Assembly (NCBI RefSeq): GCF_029784155.1
Contig: NC_073692.1
Coordinates: forward strand, 334,013,920-334,077,919
Origin: Uranotaenia lowii
Lineage: Eukaryota > Arthropoda > Insecta > Diptera > Culicidae
Direction of reading: 5' to 3'
DNA length: 64,000 nt
The notes under the pieces are model-generated. The model made no database searches. It was not told where the DNA came from and was given only the letters and a program-made list of their open reading frames with translations. How positions within the stretch are numbered: the stretch's first letter is position 1; each line of letters begins with the position of its first letter. Shown here piece by piece: positions 30,145 to 43,600 of the stretch. A program made the translations under genes and the position numbers.

Positions 30145-33100
30145 CTACCTACCTAAGGGTCCAGCGCCGATTAACCGGCGCATAGGGCTGAGATAAAAGA
30201 TCTCCCTCGCTGGCGATACGGAGCCAGCGTCTTCAATTGCTGCCAGCCAAGGTTCTCGTCAACAGTGCGGATTTTAGCGGCTAGACTTCGCTGCCACGAG
30301 CTTTTGGGCCTGCCTCTTCTTCGATGCCCATCTGGATTCCAGTCAAGCGCCTCTCTGCAAATCTCGTTTTCATCTCTTCGCAGCGTGTGCCCAATCCATC
30401 TCCACTTGCGTTCCCGAATCTCGATTTCTAGCGCCTTTTGATGACACCGGCGATGAAGTTCAACGTTTGAGATCCAGTTGCCAGGCCACCAAGCGCGGAT
30501 GTGTGACCGGACCGCAGGCAGTGATTCACAAAAACTTGCAGTTTTCGCGTCGTCACCTCATATGTGCACCAAGTTTCACACCCGTACAACAATACGGATT
30601 TAACGTTTGAGTTGAAGATTCGGATCTTAGTTCGTAGAGAGATCTGGCGTGAGCACCAGATGTTTCGGAGACTCGCAAACGCAAATCGGGCTTTTCTGAT
30701 CCGGTTTTAGATGTCCTTCTTGGTACCTCTATCAGACTTAATCTGACTTCCAAGATACTGGAAACACTCAACTGTCTCAACCTGTTGTCCAGCTTCCACG
30801 AAATTGGAACGATTTTCTGTGTTGATTAACATCAACTTGGTCTTTCCAATATTGATTTTGAGACCTGCTGCCTTGGAGCTTTTGGTGAGGTCGTCGAGTT
30901 TGCTCTGCATGTCTTGTTGTGTTTGGGCGAGCAAAACAATATCGTCAGCCAGGTCCACGGCAATCCTCGGTTTGGTCTACAGTCAATCGATCCAGTCAAG
31001 ATCTCACCCATTACGATGAGAAAAAGCAGCGGTGACAGCATTACCATGAGAAAAAGCAGCGGTGACAAAATACATCCTTGTCTCACTCCAGCAGTTACCG
31101 GGATTGGTTCGAACAAGACACCGTCGTTCAAGACTTTGCACGAAAATGCCTCGTACAGTGCTTTGATGAGATGGACTAGTTTCTCTGGGACCTCTCGTCG
31201 TCTTAGAGCAGCCCAGTTGTTTTCGTGGTTTAGTCGGTCAAATGCTTTTTCGAAATCAACGAACACCGGCAGAAGAGAGTCCTGGAATTCGTTGATTTAT
31301 TCCAGTATGATTCGTAGCGTTGTGATGTGGTCCACACATGATCGTCCGGATCGGAATCCAGCTTGTTGCCGTCGGAGTATAGCGTCGATTTTCTCCTGGA
31401 TCCTGTTCAGGATCACTTTGCAAAGTACTTTGAGGGTTGTACAGATCAACGTTATGCCTCGCCAGTTACCGCACTCTGTCAGGTCTCCTTTCTTCGGGAC
31501 CTTTACAAGGATACCCTGCATCCAGTAGGCCGGGAATGTTGCAGTATACCAAATGTCAGCGAAAAGACGATGAAACATTTGTGCTGACAAAGCAGGGTCA
31601 GGCCGGAATGCAATCGGTTCCAGGCGCTTTGTTGGATTTCATGTACTTGATTGCCGCTTCTATTTCAGCCAGCGAGGGCGCTTTCGAGTTGACGCCATTA
31701 ATGCGACTTACTGTTGGCGCCTCGAGCTGCGGGTTTTGTTGGTCATCGCTATTTCTGACTAGGAAAAGTTGTTCAAAATGCTCAGTCCAACTCTTGAGCT
31801 GATCTGTTCGATCTGTCAGCAGCTGACCTGCTCGGTCTTTCAGCGGCATTCTTGCATTAGTCCTTGCACCACCAAATATCATATAATAATCGGATATCTC
31901 CAATGGCGGCGGCTCTTTCTCCCTGTTCGGCTAGGGAGTCTCTCTTGTCTTGTCTACAAGCTCGTTGAACTGCCTTTTCCAGCTCCGCATATCGTTAGCA
32001 GGAGGCTCTTTGGCTGACCCGGTACATGCCTGCTCAATGCCGACTTTCGCTTTTCTCCGATCATCGACCATCCTCCAGGTTTCATCCGACATCCATTCAC
32101 TTCGTCGTCCACAAACTTTACCGAGAGTACCGTGACTCGTCGAGCACTCTTAATTCCACACCACTGTTCTACGACTGTTCCGTCTGTCGGCAGTTCCGAG
32201 GCTCGGGATTTATGTTGTTCAACGTATGCCCTTTTCATCTCTGGATTCTCCAAACGGCGGACGTCGTATTGACATCCGACTTTCTTCTCTAGCCGCTGAA
32301 CACGCACGATTCTCAGTCGTATCTCACCAAGGACGAGGTGATGGTCAGATGCAATGTCTGCGCTTCGTTTGTTGCGGACATCAAGAAGGCTCCTTCTCCA
32401 TTCTCGACTGATGCAGATGTGGTCAATTTGATTTTCTGTTCGGCCATCTCGGGATACCCAAGTGACCTTATGTGCTGGTCGATGCATCATCGCGATGGGA
32501 GAAGAGCGATCCACCGATCACCATGTTGTTGTTGCCACAAAATTCTACAAACAGCTCTCCGTTTTCGCTCATCTGTCTTAAGCCATGGCGCCCCATGATG
32601 CCCTCAAAGTCCTGATTATCGGAGCCAATCTTTGCGTTGAAGTCGCCTTAGTGGATTTGAATGTCATCCTTCGGAATTTTCTCAACCATGCTGTTCAATT
32701 GACTGTAAAACTGCTCTTTCTCCTGCAAATTGGCAACGTCAGTTGGCGCATAACACGGGACCATTGTAAGGTTTCTAACCCGTGTTCTAAATCTGGCCAC
32801 GATTATTCTTTCGATTATCGGTTCCCAACTAATGAGGGCCGCAGGAAACCAACTCCTCGTTCCCGAGTAGTGTGTTCTGCTCGTATGCCAGAGTAAAGTA
32901 GTACTAGCCCGGACTGTTTCTTATGTTCTCCAGTGTTAGGCCAATGGACTTCGCTCAGTCCCAGTAGTTCTAGCTTGAAGCGGCTAGCTTCTCTAGCAAG
33001 TTGAGCCAGCTTACCTGGCTGGACAAGGATCAAAACATTTCAAGTTCCAACTCTAGTCCGTGTTTTCATGCTAAAAGTATTTTCGAAAGTTCCAGGTCGG
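30145..33100 (-). pseudogene. Decayed RTE-like APE-type non-LTR retrotransposon
   Basis: On the minus strand the pieces run in element order. The endonuclease start reads GKLAQLAREASRF and LGLSEVHWPNTGEH (about 33030-32815). The endonuclease end reads WVSRDGRTENQIDHICISREWRRSLLD and SDHHLVLGE (32514-32200). The RT reads KMKSNKAPGTDCIP-like, VPKKGDLTECGNWRGITL, QQAGFRSGRSCVDH, FVDFEKAFDRLNHE, TAGVRQGCILSPLLF and LADDIVLL (31900-30880), followed by a thumb or C-terminal region (QYLGSQI...) toward 30150. Multiple frame changes separate the ORFs, so the copy is dead. The 3' end, in plus orientation, is acctacctaccta near 30146, a possible simple-repeat tail. Proteins of this group are often auto-annotated as craniofacial development protein 2-like; exact clade placement is uncertain. 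Confidence 0.8.
31016..31075 (-). repeat. 30 bp in-frame tandem duplication in the RTE-like RT
   Basis: The word atgagaaaaagcagcggtga occurs at 31016 and again at 31046. On the minus strand it duplicates ten codons (LSPLLFL..VM twice) just after the GVRQGCILSP motif of the RT, which would disturb a core structural region. Confidence 0.75.
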
Positions 33101-33288
33101 TCATTTCTTTCGGATTTCGTTAAAAATTAAATAAATCGGGAGCAGTGGGTTGTTAGCCTGTGTACCTATCTCGTGATGAAGCTGCCATCTTGGACTCAGC
33201 TGGCGGGAGCCGCATTTCATAAATTCAGCCGCTTGTTGCGAGACAGACGCATATGACCACTATTGGGCCTCGTGTTGCATGTTATCCA

Positions 33289-33500
33289 CCATTTGCCAGC
33301 CAGTGTCTTGGTAGCCAGATAACGCCTGATGGTGGTAGCAAGAAAAACATCGAGACCCAGCTCAGAAAAGCACGCTTTGCGTTTGAGAGGCTCATCGCGA
33401 AAACCGCTAGTCTTTGTATATCGCTGGCTGCGAAATATCATCCGTGCTTGGTGGTATGGCAATTGGACCTCATACGTAGAACTTTATTGCCGGTACTGTC
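33289..33500 (+). pseudogene. Oppositely oriented fragment of an RTE-like RT C-terminus
   Basis: The plus-strand reading has CLGSQITPDGGSKKNIETQL and RKARFAFERL, the region that in the neighbouring minus-strand element corresponds to QYLGSQIKSDRGTKKDI. It is a separate insertion of the same group, only about 200 bp recognisable, and inverted relative to the larger remnant. Confidence 0.65.
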
Positions 33501-34653
33501 GATAAGAATTGTAACAGCCGGCTAGCTCAGACGGACTATTTCATTCAGGGTCGGCTAGTGCACTTCTCTAGGGCAGACTCTAGGATGGACAGCTTCGGAA
33601 GGGCCGGAAATAGCGAGCAAGGACTTGCCTCGAACATACCCGGTCACGATGTATAATACCCGGATTTATCGGGAACCTCGAGATCCAATGAATCCTGTGC
33701 AGCCCCGGTGACGATACCTCAAGATTTGGGCCAACGGCGAATTGCTGGAGACTACACCGGAAGTGATAACACGTGCTTTTCTGTGATATCACAATTACGG
33801 GAAAGCTGTTTCGACCTTATACGACCGTTCACTAGGACGGTCCGATACTTTCTCTCCGTCCTCTCGTTTATCGTCAATTTTCGCTACTCCGCCTACAATG
33901 ATGCCGGATTTGCTTTTTCAAACATCGTGTTCTCGAAAAACCCATGCAGCATAATGGAAGGAATGAGGGATAGGAAGATTGAATGAGGGATAGGACAATG
34001 GAAAGGGAGATTGGATACACACTGAGGAAAAAGGTAACAAATCACGCAAACCTATCTGCCGTTTGTTACCTTGTTCGGTAGCAGAATTTTGACGGGAAGT
34101 GTGAGTAAGTTATGTATGTTAACGCCTCAACCTTGAGCTATAATTAACCAACTAGAATCAACTATCTTATCAACTACATAGTGGCATTCATTGGGGCCTC
34201 GGCAACAGGAAAAAATGAGCTCCTACGACCTCAATCCTTTTTTTAGTCAACTGATGTTTTCCTTCAAGGTCCGTCTTAAAGGGAAGAGGGCGGGAGGTAA
34301 GGTTAGGGTGTACCTAAAAACAAAATAAAATGTATTTCGTGGATGGCAAATAGTAGAATTCGCTGAGTTCCAACCCTGATAATGAAGCTGTGTGAAAAAT
34401 TCACTACACTACCTAATCAAATATTTGTTTATTTTAAAGGTTCACAAATAAAGATATATTAATGATTAAATATGAACGATGCATGTTCATTGGTCAGAAT
34501 AGTTATTAGTTAATCTTTCGTGTTTATGAAATTACTGATTATCTACTCAGAACATATCAAATCACGGTATTCAATTCATTTAATTCAGAATTTGCTCAGC
34601 ATCTTGGTCGAGTAGAAGTTAGTATTAAATCGTCTCTAATTGAAGAGGCAATA
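33501..34653. other. Intergenic DNA upstream of ppk-c
   Basis: No gene was recognised. It contains a short tandem pair (gaatgagggatagga at 33961 and 33981) and a hairpin at about 34031-34070 (ggtaacaaa...tttgttacc). There is AT-rich sequence just upstream of ppk-c in which no promoter element could be assigned confidently. Confidence 0.35.
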
Positions 34654-37600
34654 ATGGCACATGGCCAGGAACCGAGTTTGTACCGCAAATTATGGACTGA
34701 ATATTGTCAAGATTGTTCAATAAATGCAACGCGTCACTTCATAATGGAAAAGTTGGGAGTGATCGATCGTACTTGGTGGATTTTATGGATCCTTGGTGCC
34801 ATAATAATGGCGATTTTAAGTATAATTGGCACTCTTCGGGGCTGGCAAGCTGAACCCATTTTTATCAGCTTCGACCCACAACTACATCCCATTTGGACGC
34901 TTCCATTTCCGGCTGTAACAATCTGCCCAATTATTAAAACTCAAAAGGTTTACATCAATTTGACGGATACAATACTTAAAATAGGTAGTCAATTATCATT
35001 AACGGATCAAGAGTAAGTATGTCTTGAAATTCGATTGTTGAAACATATCTTAACTGTATAATATCTGCGATTGTTAAGGATGCAATGTTTCAGAGCATTG
35101 TCTCACGTCTGCCCGGTTCTTACCTACCATGGTAGGCCCAATTCTAAAGCCACAGAATATTGTTTTGAATTTCTCGATGCAATTGCTCCCGAATTCAAGC
35201 AAATTTTTGGCTCTTGCTTCTTTAGAACCAGTTTTATAGACTGCAATGACGTGTGGGTAAAAACACTAACCAACGAGGGCATTTGCTATTCATTTAATGC
35301 TTTATCAGCGGATAAACTTTATCAAACCACAAACCCACAACACTACTCTCGAATCTTCAGAACCACTTATAACTGGAGTCTCGAGTCTGGTTATAAAAAC
35401 AAGCTAAGTGCTTATGATTATCCGTTCAGGGCCGTTGGAATTGGAGATCGAAGAGGGTTACGAGTTGTTCTTAGATCTAAAACCTTAGATAACGATTTTT
35501 TCTGTATGGTAAGGAAAGTTACAAGCAAACAGGAAGTTGATGATTAAACATTTTCAATTATTTATGTTGTTTCAGGGACCATACACGGGGTTCCGTATTG
35601 CTATTCACTCGCCAGACGAGGATCCCGATTTCGAAAATTCTTATTACTTGTTACCTCCATATGAATCAATTTTCATTACTGCCAAACCTCAGCTATTGAG
35701 GACCTCGGAATCGTTGAGCGCGTATTCTTATAAAAGGTACAACTAAATTGGCAATGCTTTGGCAACTCTGTTTGTGAATGTATGTTGTAGTCGTTCGACG
35801 GTTTTAAACATCCAGTTTTAAAGTGTTTTTCGTAACTTTTAATTTAGACAGTTCGATCCTTCTTATAAATTAATCAGCGTAGAACTCGGAATTAATCGAG
35901 TATCTGAAATTTGTAGAAGGCATAAGTGCGAAAATCGTGTTCGTAGTGACGTGTTTTGGAATCAATTCTGTTGACTAAAAACACTCACATAAACAACCTC
36001 CTCGATTTTTTTTTCTATCGAAGCGACATCTGGTTGTCAGTAGCACAATTTGCTCCAATTTCGGAAAACGTCCTGCATACCTTCCGGCGTTATGGATTCC
36101 AACTGCTCGACTTGCAATGAGGCTATCCTCGGAATCGAGCAAATTCTTTGCAAAGGCGTCTGCGGCAAAAAATTCCACATTCAATGCTCAGGTTTGTCGA
36201 AAAGTTTGGCGCGTCAAATGGACTCGCTCTCAAAAAACCTTTTCTGGTTTTGCGATGACTGCGCTGCACTTATTTCGAATGCCAGTTTTCGCTCAATGGG
36301 CTTTAATGCGCCGCCTGAATCTGATGCGATATCGCAACTAACGAGTGCGATTTCTGAATTGCGTTCCGACATTCAGCAGCTTGTACCGAAACCTGTTCGA
36401 ACCCCTATATGGACAAAATCAACGCCCACGTCTGAAATCAGGCGTCCATTGAAGCGGACTCGAGTTCCCGATGCTGCTTCGGCTGAACCTTGCCAACTTG
36501 GTTCAAAGCAAGCATCTGTAAATATTGTTTCCATTCCTTTGTGTGAAGATGAAAATTCAAAACTTTTTTGGATTTACCTGTCCCGCATAAAACCCGATGT
36601 CTCTGAAGAAGCTGTTAAAGCCATGGTTCAGGCCAACCTTGGGGTGGACGATGTCAACGTGGTAAAATTAGTCCCCCGAGGGAGTGACACTACGTCGTTC
36701 CGCTTCATTTCCTTCAAGGTTGGAATTTCACCGGACTTGAAGCTTAAAGCGATGGAGCCGCAGTCTTGGCCGAAGGGATTATTCTTCCGTGAATTTATGG
36801 ACTATAGCTCTCGACAATTTCGTGGACCGCTATAGATGCTACCATATTCGACAACCGCTGGGGCCTACAAGTGAATATAATTGGACATCGGGACGCACCA
36901 CTCATGCCAATTTGGAAGCTCTCTTACCTGACCACCGACGACCGCTTGTTCCTGCCTTAAGTCGTCCCGTCTGTCGGTCTGGTGGTCAAGGGGGAGGCTT
37001 CCGATTGCCATGCCACGGCAAGTATTCGTTTCATCTGAGCAATTCACCTAGTCACAAAACCATGCTTTCCAGTTACATCACATACACGTCGGATCAGATG
37101 CCTTCTTCACTTTCACACGATAATGCTGATTGCTCGCAGATTGGTTTTCCGGGGTGCATCGAATTGAGCACAGTGGAGGCCCCCGAGCCCTTCGTCACAG
37201 TCGCACAGATTCCAGCCAGCGTCAACAGTCGCCCCGGCCCTGTGTTCGAAGAAGGCAACGGGGCTCTCCAGCCTGTGTCGCCAGGCAAGTACCCTTTATT
37301 GTATTCTGATTCGAGCAATGACTGCCCTACACATACGCTTTGCAGACCTCTTATGTTTGATTACCTGATGGATGGAAGGTTCACCGAAAAAAGACCGTTC
37401 GATGAAAAGGATGGCCACTCAACTGAGAATGTTGCTGAAAATTTGCTGATTGGATCACCGGGATGCAACGAATCAAGCACAGTGGAGGCCCCCGAGCCCT
37501 TCGTCACAGTCGCGCAGATTCCTGCCAGCGTCAACAGTCGTCCCGGCCCTGTGTTCGAAGTAGGCAACGGGGCTCTCCAGCCTGTGAATTCAGGCAAGTA

Positions 37601-40600
37601 CCATTCTTTCCCTCCCGCTTCGTCCAGTGATTGCCTCTCAAATTGCAGCTCCAATCCTATCGATCATCAAGCCACATCACGACAATTACCTGATGCATCC
37701 AATTCATCTAATTTTCTGCGCTTGTACTATCAGAACGTGCGTGCATTGAAATCAAAAATTGCTGAATGTTTCGTTGCTTCATCGAAGCTTGGCTATGAAA
37801 TTTACTCCTTCACTGAAACCTGGCTCGATTCTTCTGTACCGTCTAGGCAGCTATTTTGTTCTGACTATAACGTGTTTCGTTGTGACAGAAGTAGTGCCAA
37901 TAGTCGTCGCAGTAGAGGTGGTGGGGTCTTGATAGCGGTATCAAATAAGCTTAGCGCATCAATCGTAACTTTTAACACTGATAGCGTAGAAAATTTATGG
38001 GTTAGAGTGTCACATGATAACAGCTCATTTCTGATCGGAACCGGATATATACCTCCAGAAAAAAGTTACGACTGTTCAATCATCGATTTGCACGTTGACA
38101 TGCTATCAGAGGCTAGACTACGATACCCTGCGTGTAATGTTATTCTTCTTGGTGACTTCAACCAATCGCAATTGTTTTGGATTCCTGGCCAGAACAACAC
38201 CATGGTGTTAGATTCTGCCTCAGTGATAAACACAGCTAGTGCTTCACTCTTGGATGGAACGACGCTGAATGAAATGAAACAGCGAAACGGGATTCGAAAT
38301 TCTCAAAATCGAACGCTGGATTTGGTTTTCGTGGATGAATCTAATCTGATCAGCCCCATAATCGAGGCCAGCAATGTCGTCGTACCTATAGACGTGTACC
38401 ACCCTCCTTTGGAGTTCGAAATTACATTCCCGAGTCCTATCGCATTTGTTGAGGATTTCGATGCATCAGCTCGTGACTTTAATCGCGCGGATTTTGATGC
38501 TATGAACCGTGTTCTGTCTGAAGTCGACTGGTCCAATATCCAAAGTTGCTTTGACGTAGATGTAGCTGTTAATACATTTAACGCAATTCTGGATGACGCT
38601 TTCGATCAATCCGTACCCTTGATGCGACCTCCTCTTCGACCTCCTTGGACTAACGCTCACCTGAAACGATTGAAAAAGACACGTTCGAAATTGTTGCGGA
38701 TGTTTTGTAACTCCAGATGCCCATTTGCGAAAATCAACTTGAACGCTGCTACTAAACAATACCGAATATATAATCGATTGTGCTATCGCCGTTATGTGGA
38801 ACGTACTCAAAGCGAGCTTTGTCGAAATCCAAAAAAGTTTTGGAAATTTGTAAACTCTAAACGAAAGGAGTCCGGGCTTCCAGCTATCCTCAAATTAAAA
38901 AATCGCATTGCCACGTCGCCTGCTGATAAATGTTGCCTTTTCGCGACGCATTTCGCCAGTGTCTTTTCAGTGGAATCGCCAACTGCCGATCAATTAAACG
39001 CCGCTGTAACACGATTACCCATCGATGTGTTGGATCTGGATGTTTTTGCTGTTCGCGAGGAAATGGTTTTAGAAGCTATCAATAATTTAAAGAACTCCAC
39101 TTCAGCTGGTCAGGATGGAATACCGGCATGCGTATTGAAAAACTGTCGCGCTTTGTTGGTAAAACCACTTACGCGAATTTTCAATCAGTCTCTCCAACAG
39201 CAAAAATTTCCTACCATCTGGAAAAAATCGCTTATGAACCCAGTACATAAAAAAGGTGACAAGCAAGATGTTCTTAACTACCGCGGAGTCACATCGCTAG
39301 CTGCCTGTTCGAAAGTATTTGAGAGGATCGTCAACGATGTCATGTTTTCAGCTTGCCGGAACTGGATCTCTGAGAATCAGCATGGATTTTTTCCTAAACG
39401 TTCGGTAACTTCAAACCTGATGGTTTTCACATCCTTCTGCATATCCAACATGGATGGCGGGAAACAAATCGACGCGATATATACCGATATTTCGGCGGCA
39501 TTCGATTCTGTAAACCATGATATTCTCCTGAAAAAATTGCATCGACTTGGCTTCTCCGAACGATTGTGTGCATGGATCAGAAGCTACCTAACGGATCGTC
39601 GATTGGCTGTAAGAATTGGTTCTGCTGAATCCTCTGACTTTACTCCAAAGTCTGGGGTACCCCAAGGCAGCAATTTGGGTCCTTTATTGTTTACACTATT
39701 CTGTAACGACATTAATTTTTTGCTCACTGGATGTGGAGTTCTCCTATACGCGGACGACCTGAAAATATTTTTAGTCATAAACAACCAAGCTGATTGTTAT
39801 GAATTGCAACGATTGTTGGACACAGTTGTGAACTGGTGCGCTAATAATTTACTTGTTCTGAGCGTAGCGAAGTGCTGTATTATCACATTTGGGCGTATGA
39901 AAAATCCATTCATGCATCACTACAATATTCTGGGCGAGCAGTTGCATCGTGTTGACGAGATTAAGGATCTTGGTGTTTTATTGGACAACCGTATGACTTT
40001 TAAGCGTCACTATTCTGTGGTACTCGAGAAGGCAAATCGTATGCTGAGATTCATTATGCGTTTGAGCAAAGAATTCACTGATCCGATTTGCTTGCGAGCC
40101 TTGTATTGCTGTCTGGTGCGTTCAATATTGGAATCTGCGAACCTGATATGGTGGCCGTTTGAAGCTGCATGGACAGCGCGTTTTGAAGCAATTCAACGTC
40201 GGTTCGTTCGTTATGCTCTTCGTGAGCTACCTTGGGAGAATCCATTAAATTTACCTCCATACGCACATCGATGTGCCCTGCTTGGACTTCATACGCTGTC
40301 GGATCGTCGCTCCATCGGTCAATCGATGTTCGTGGCAAAGATTCTTCGGAACGAAATTGACTGCTCCTGGATACTCTCTCGCTGTAATATTTATGCTCCA
40401 GAAAGAACCCTGCGCAATAGGAATTGGCTCTCTCTGGAACCAAGAAGCACGCGATATGGCAGCAATGACCCTCTCCGTTCCGCGAAATTATGCTTTTTAC
40501 GTTATTTTAATGTCTTCGACTTCAATGTATCAATTTCAACTTTTAGACGCCACATTGAATCTGACTTAAGTGACCAACTAAGAACTTAGGAGTAGTATCA

Positions 40601-43600
40601 TGTTATGTACTAATAATATTAAGTAGATCATTAAGACACCTACATGTGTCAGATGATTTTATATTAAATAAACAATTAAATAAACAACCCAAGTAACCAA
40701 AAGTTCCATAGAACGGTCTCTTAGAAGCTTACTCAGCCCTGTTTACGGGCTGTATAGCCTTCTACTCAGCTTAAAATTTAAGTTCTTATCGATACTTCAA
40801 AGTTCCATAATCAAAGCTGAGTAGAAGGCTATTCAGCCATTGCATGAGACTTTGAAAAAAAAGGATTTTTTTTTCATAAAGTATTGTAGGTATTTACTTT
40901 ACCCACTCTCTCATTGAAATTTTGTTCATTTCATTTTTATTATACCTACTATTCCGGTTACTCTTAATGAATTTTATACTTACTTGAACAATTTTCATTG
41001 TAGTGTACCAGCTACAACAAAGCAACCAGGATGCTGACCGGCCGTGCGAAAAGGGAATATGGCATAATCTACAATAACGCGAGAAGAACAGCCATAGTAG
41101 ACCGGGGTATAAATAGAACGTGCAGTGCTCGATATATTGCATTCTTAAGTTGACATTTGAATAAAGAACATCTTAGTTATTAGACATCGCTCGTCTTATT
41201 ATTGTGCTTAGTTGATACACTACAGTTTGGCGACGAAGGGATTTTCGAAAATGAACGTGAAGCCTCCGGAGTTCCACATTGGTGATTCCTGGTCACTGTA
41301 CGAAGAACGGTTGAGACAATTCTTTGTGGCCTACGGAATCGAGGAGAAGGATGACGAGCGACGGTCTGCCTTTCTGCTGACGGCGGTTTCGATGGAGGTG
41401 TACCAGACAATCAAGGACCTCTGTTTCCCAGCGAAACCGGAAACAAAGATGTTCGACGAACTTTGCATTTTGCTGCGCCAACGGTTTACCCCGACGTTGG
41501 TAATTTTTCACGAGAGGACCCGGTTCATAGAAGCGCGTCAAGGCGACGGCGAATCAGTCATCGAGTGGTCAACCCGCTTGAAGAAGTTGGCCGCCGAGTG
41601 CGAGTTTGGCAATGATCTGCCAGTGTTCCTGAAAAACATTTTTGTAGTTGGTCTTAAACGTGGACCGATTTACGAGAGGGTTTGCGAAGAGGATCCGAAT
41701 TCGGAGATGGAAGTCCTCGTGAAAACTGCTATGAAGAAGGAATCAACATTACGACAACGTGAGGTTTTGGAAATATTCAAGGTTCGTTCCGACCGTGGAA
41801 GGAAGGAAGACAATCTGGAAAGACCCGATCCAGATTCCCGTTGTTTTGCCTGCGGTAAAGGCAATCACAATTTCCGGACTTGCCAGTACAAGGCGTACGT
41901 GTGCAAGTTGTGTGAGCTGAAAGGACATCTGGCCAAAGTATGTCCGAACAGAAAAGATCCGAACGAAGGAGCGACGAAGCCCAAAGTTCATCATTTGGCG
42001 ATGAACAGGTTGGATATTCCCCCTCCCGTCATTGTTCCGGTTCGTGTTGGTGGTTACTCAATCAACTTCGAACTAGACACTGGAAGTCCGGTGAACGCTA
42101 TTCCGAAAGCGTTGTTTCATCGGCTTTTCAAATCGATGCCGCTCGAGGCTGGTGGAAGCGAAGATTTCGTTTCCTATAACGGCAACAACTTTCGAGCAGC
42201 TGGAAAATTCAGAGCGAAAATGGAGTTTAGACACCACAAATCCAAAGAGGTGATCTTCGTTTTCGATGGTGATCGGCAACCGTTGCTGGGACGACAAACA
42301 ATGTGGCGATGGGGGTTGACAGTAGATTTTGGTCATTCAAAGGAGCACATGAAAGAGGTAAATGCTCCATCGAAAAAAGATTCTTTTCCCAAGTTTTACA
42401 GGACACATCGGGGAGCACGAGCTTTCGAGGAGAAGGCGAAACCCGGCATCTTCAGCGACGGTCCAGTAAAGGCGAAAAGGAGTTTCAGGGTAAACGAAAC
42501 AGTGTACGTTCGAGACTACCGTTTACCGAAGAAAAAATCCTGGATCCGAGGTCGCATCGTGGCAAAAAGAGGTTCTGGTCTTTACGAATGCCACACTAAA
42601 GAGCTTGGAGTCATCATTCGCCGGAGTCATCAAATCAACAAGTACCCATACGATGATTTTGGTAGCGAAGCAGATCTTGGGTCTAACGATGACGATCCAA
42701 TGGAGAGCCACGTCAAGGAAGAAGAATCACATTTAATTCCGGAGTCCCATCGGTCCCAAAAAAGCATCAGTTATCATCATCATCCTGATGGAATCTACGT
42801 GAGCAGATGCAGCCGAATCATCAACCACTTCGTTTCTAGGAGAGGGAGTAGTTGTAGTGTACCAGCTACAACAAAGCAACCAGGATGCTGACCGGCCGTG
42901 CGAAAAGGGAATATGGCATAATCTACAATAACGCGAGAAGAACAGCCATAGTAGACCGGGGTATAAATAGAACGTGCAGTGCTCGATATATTGCATTCTT
43001 AAGTTGACATTTGAATAAAGAACATCTTAGTTATTAGACATCGCTCGTCTTATTATTGTGCTTAGTTGATACACTACATTCATGAAGATTTGAACCTGGA
43101 CCTTTTTGGTGAAAACTGAACATGCTACCTCTGTACCATAGCCAATACTTAGATTGATGTTATCTAAAACTTCTATTCAAAGTTAACTCAGGTTTATCAT
43201 CTTTTCCGAGTAGGCTTAGTATTTAAAATGTAAACATTTGCATCCATCAAATAATGCATCATTTATTTTCAAAGCGGATTCGCATATAGTATGTGATTAT
43301 ACGTGTTTTAAAATGTATGATTTTGCTTTTTGTGAAATGTGTGCCTTATTTTTTTGTTTCAAGTTCTAGTTTAAAAAAATAGAACCGATAATGGAGTGCT
43401 GCGAGATCTCTAACAAGTTGAAATTTTCTGCAACAGCAAATGGAAAGCCATATTGAGCTCGTGAATAAGTATGGTTTTTAGAAATGGGTTTTATTTGTTC
43501 TGTGCCACTAACGATAATTTTTAATTTTAGATTCTTGTTGGATGAAATCAAAAAACAAAGTTCTTCAAAATGTGCCTGAAAAAAAATCTGAAGTCGCATA

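Larger units (their letters stand above)
35785..40687 (+). mobile_element. Full-length CR1-clade non-LTR retrotransposon in ppk-c intron 3
   Basis: A two-ORF APE-type element: 5' UTR (about 35785-36091), ORF1 with a PHD-type zinc finger, ORF2 with endonuclease and RT, and a 3' UTR ending in attaaataaacaattaaataaacaa-like simple repeats rather than a long poly(A). The PHD-containing ORF1 and the FTETWL endonuclease motif fit the CR1 group, which includes the mosquito T1 and Q families. Both ORFs are open, so it is young. The 5' boundary is an estimate and no target duplication was identified. Confidence 0.8.
40999..43078 (+). mobile_element. Young, internally deleted Ty3/Gypsy-type LTR element
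   Basis: Two 226 bp LTRs (40999-41224 and 42853-43078) appear identical by eye. They run tgtagtgta...tacactaca and are flanked by a TTCAT duplication (40994-40998 and 43079-43083). A TGGCGAC-type primer-binding region follows the 5' LTR, and the purine tract aggagagggagtag precedes the 3' LTR. The 1.63 kb interior has one ORF joining Gag-protease to an integrase tail, with RT, RNase H and the integrase core absent. It would need proteins from a full-length relative to move. It sits inside TIR element copy B, itself in ppk-c intron 3. Confidence 0.9.
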
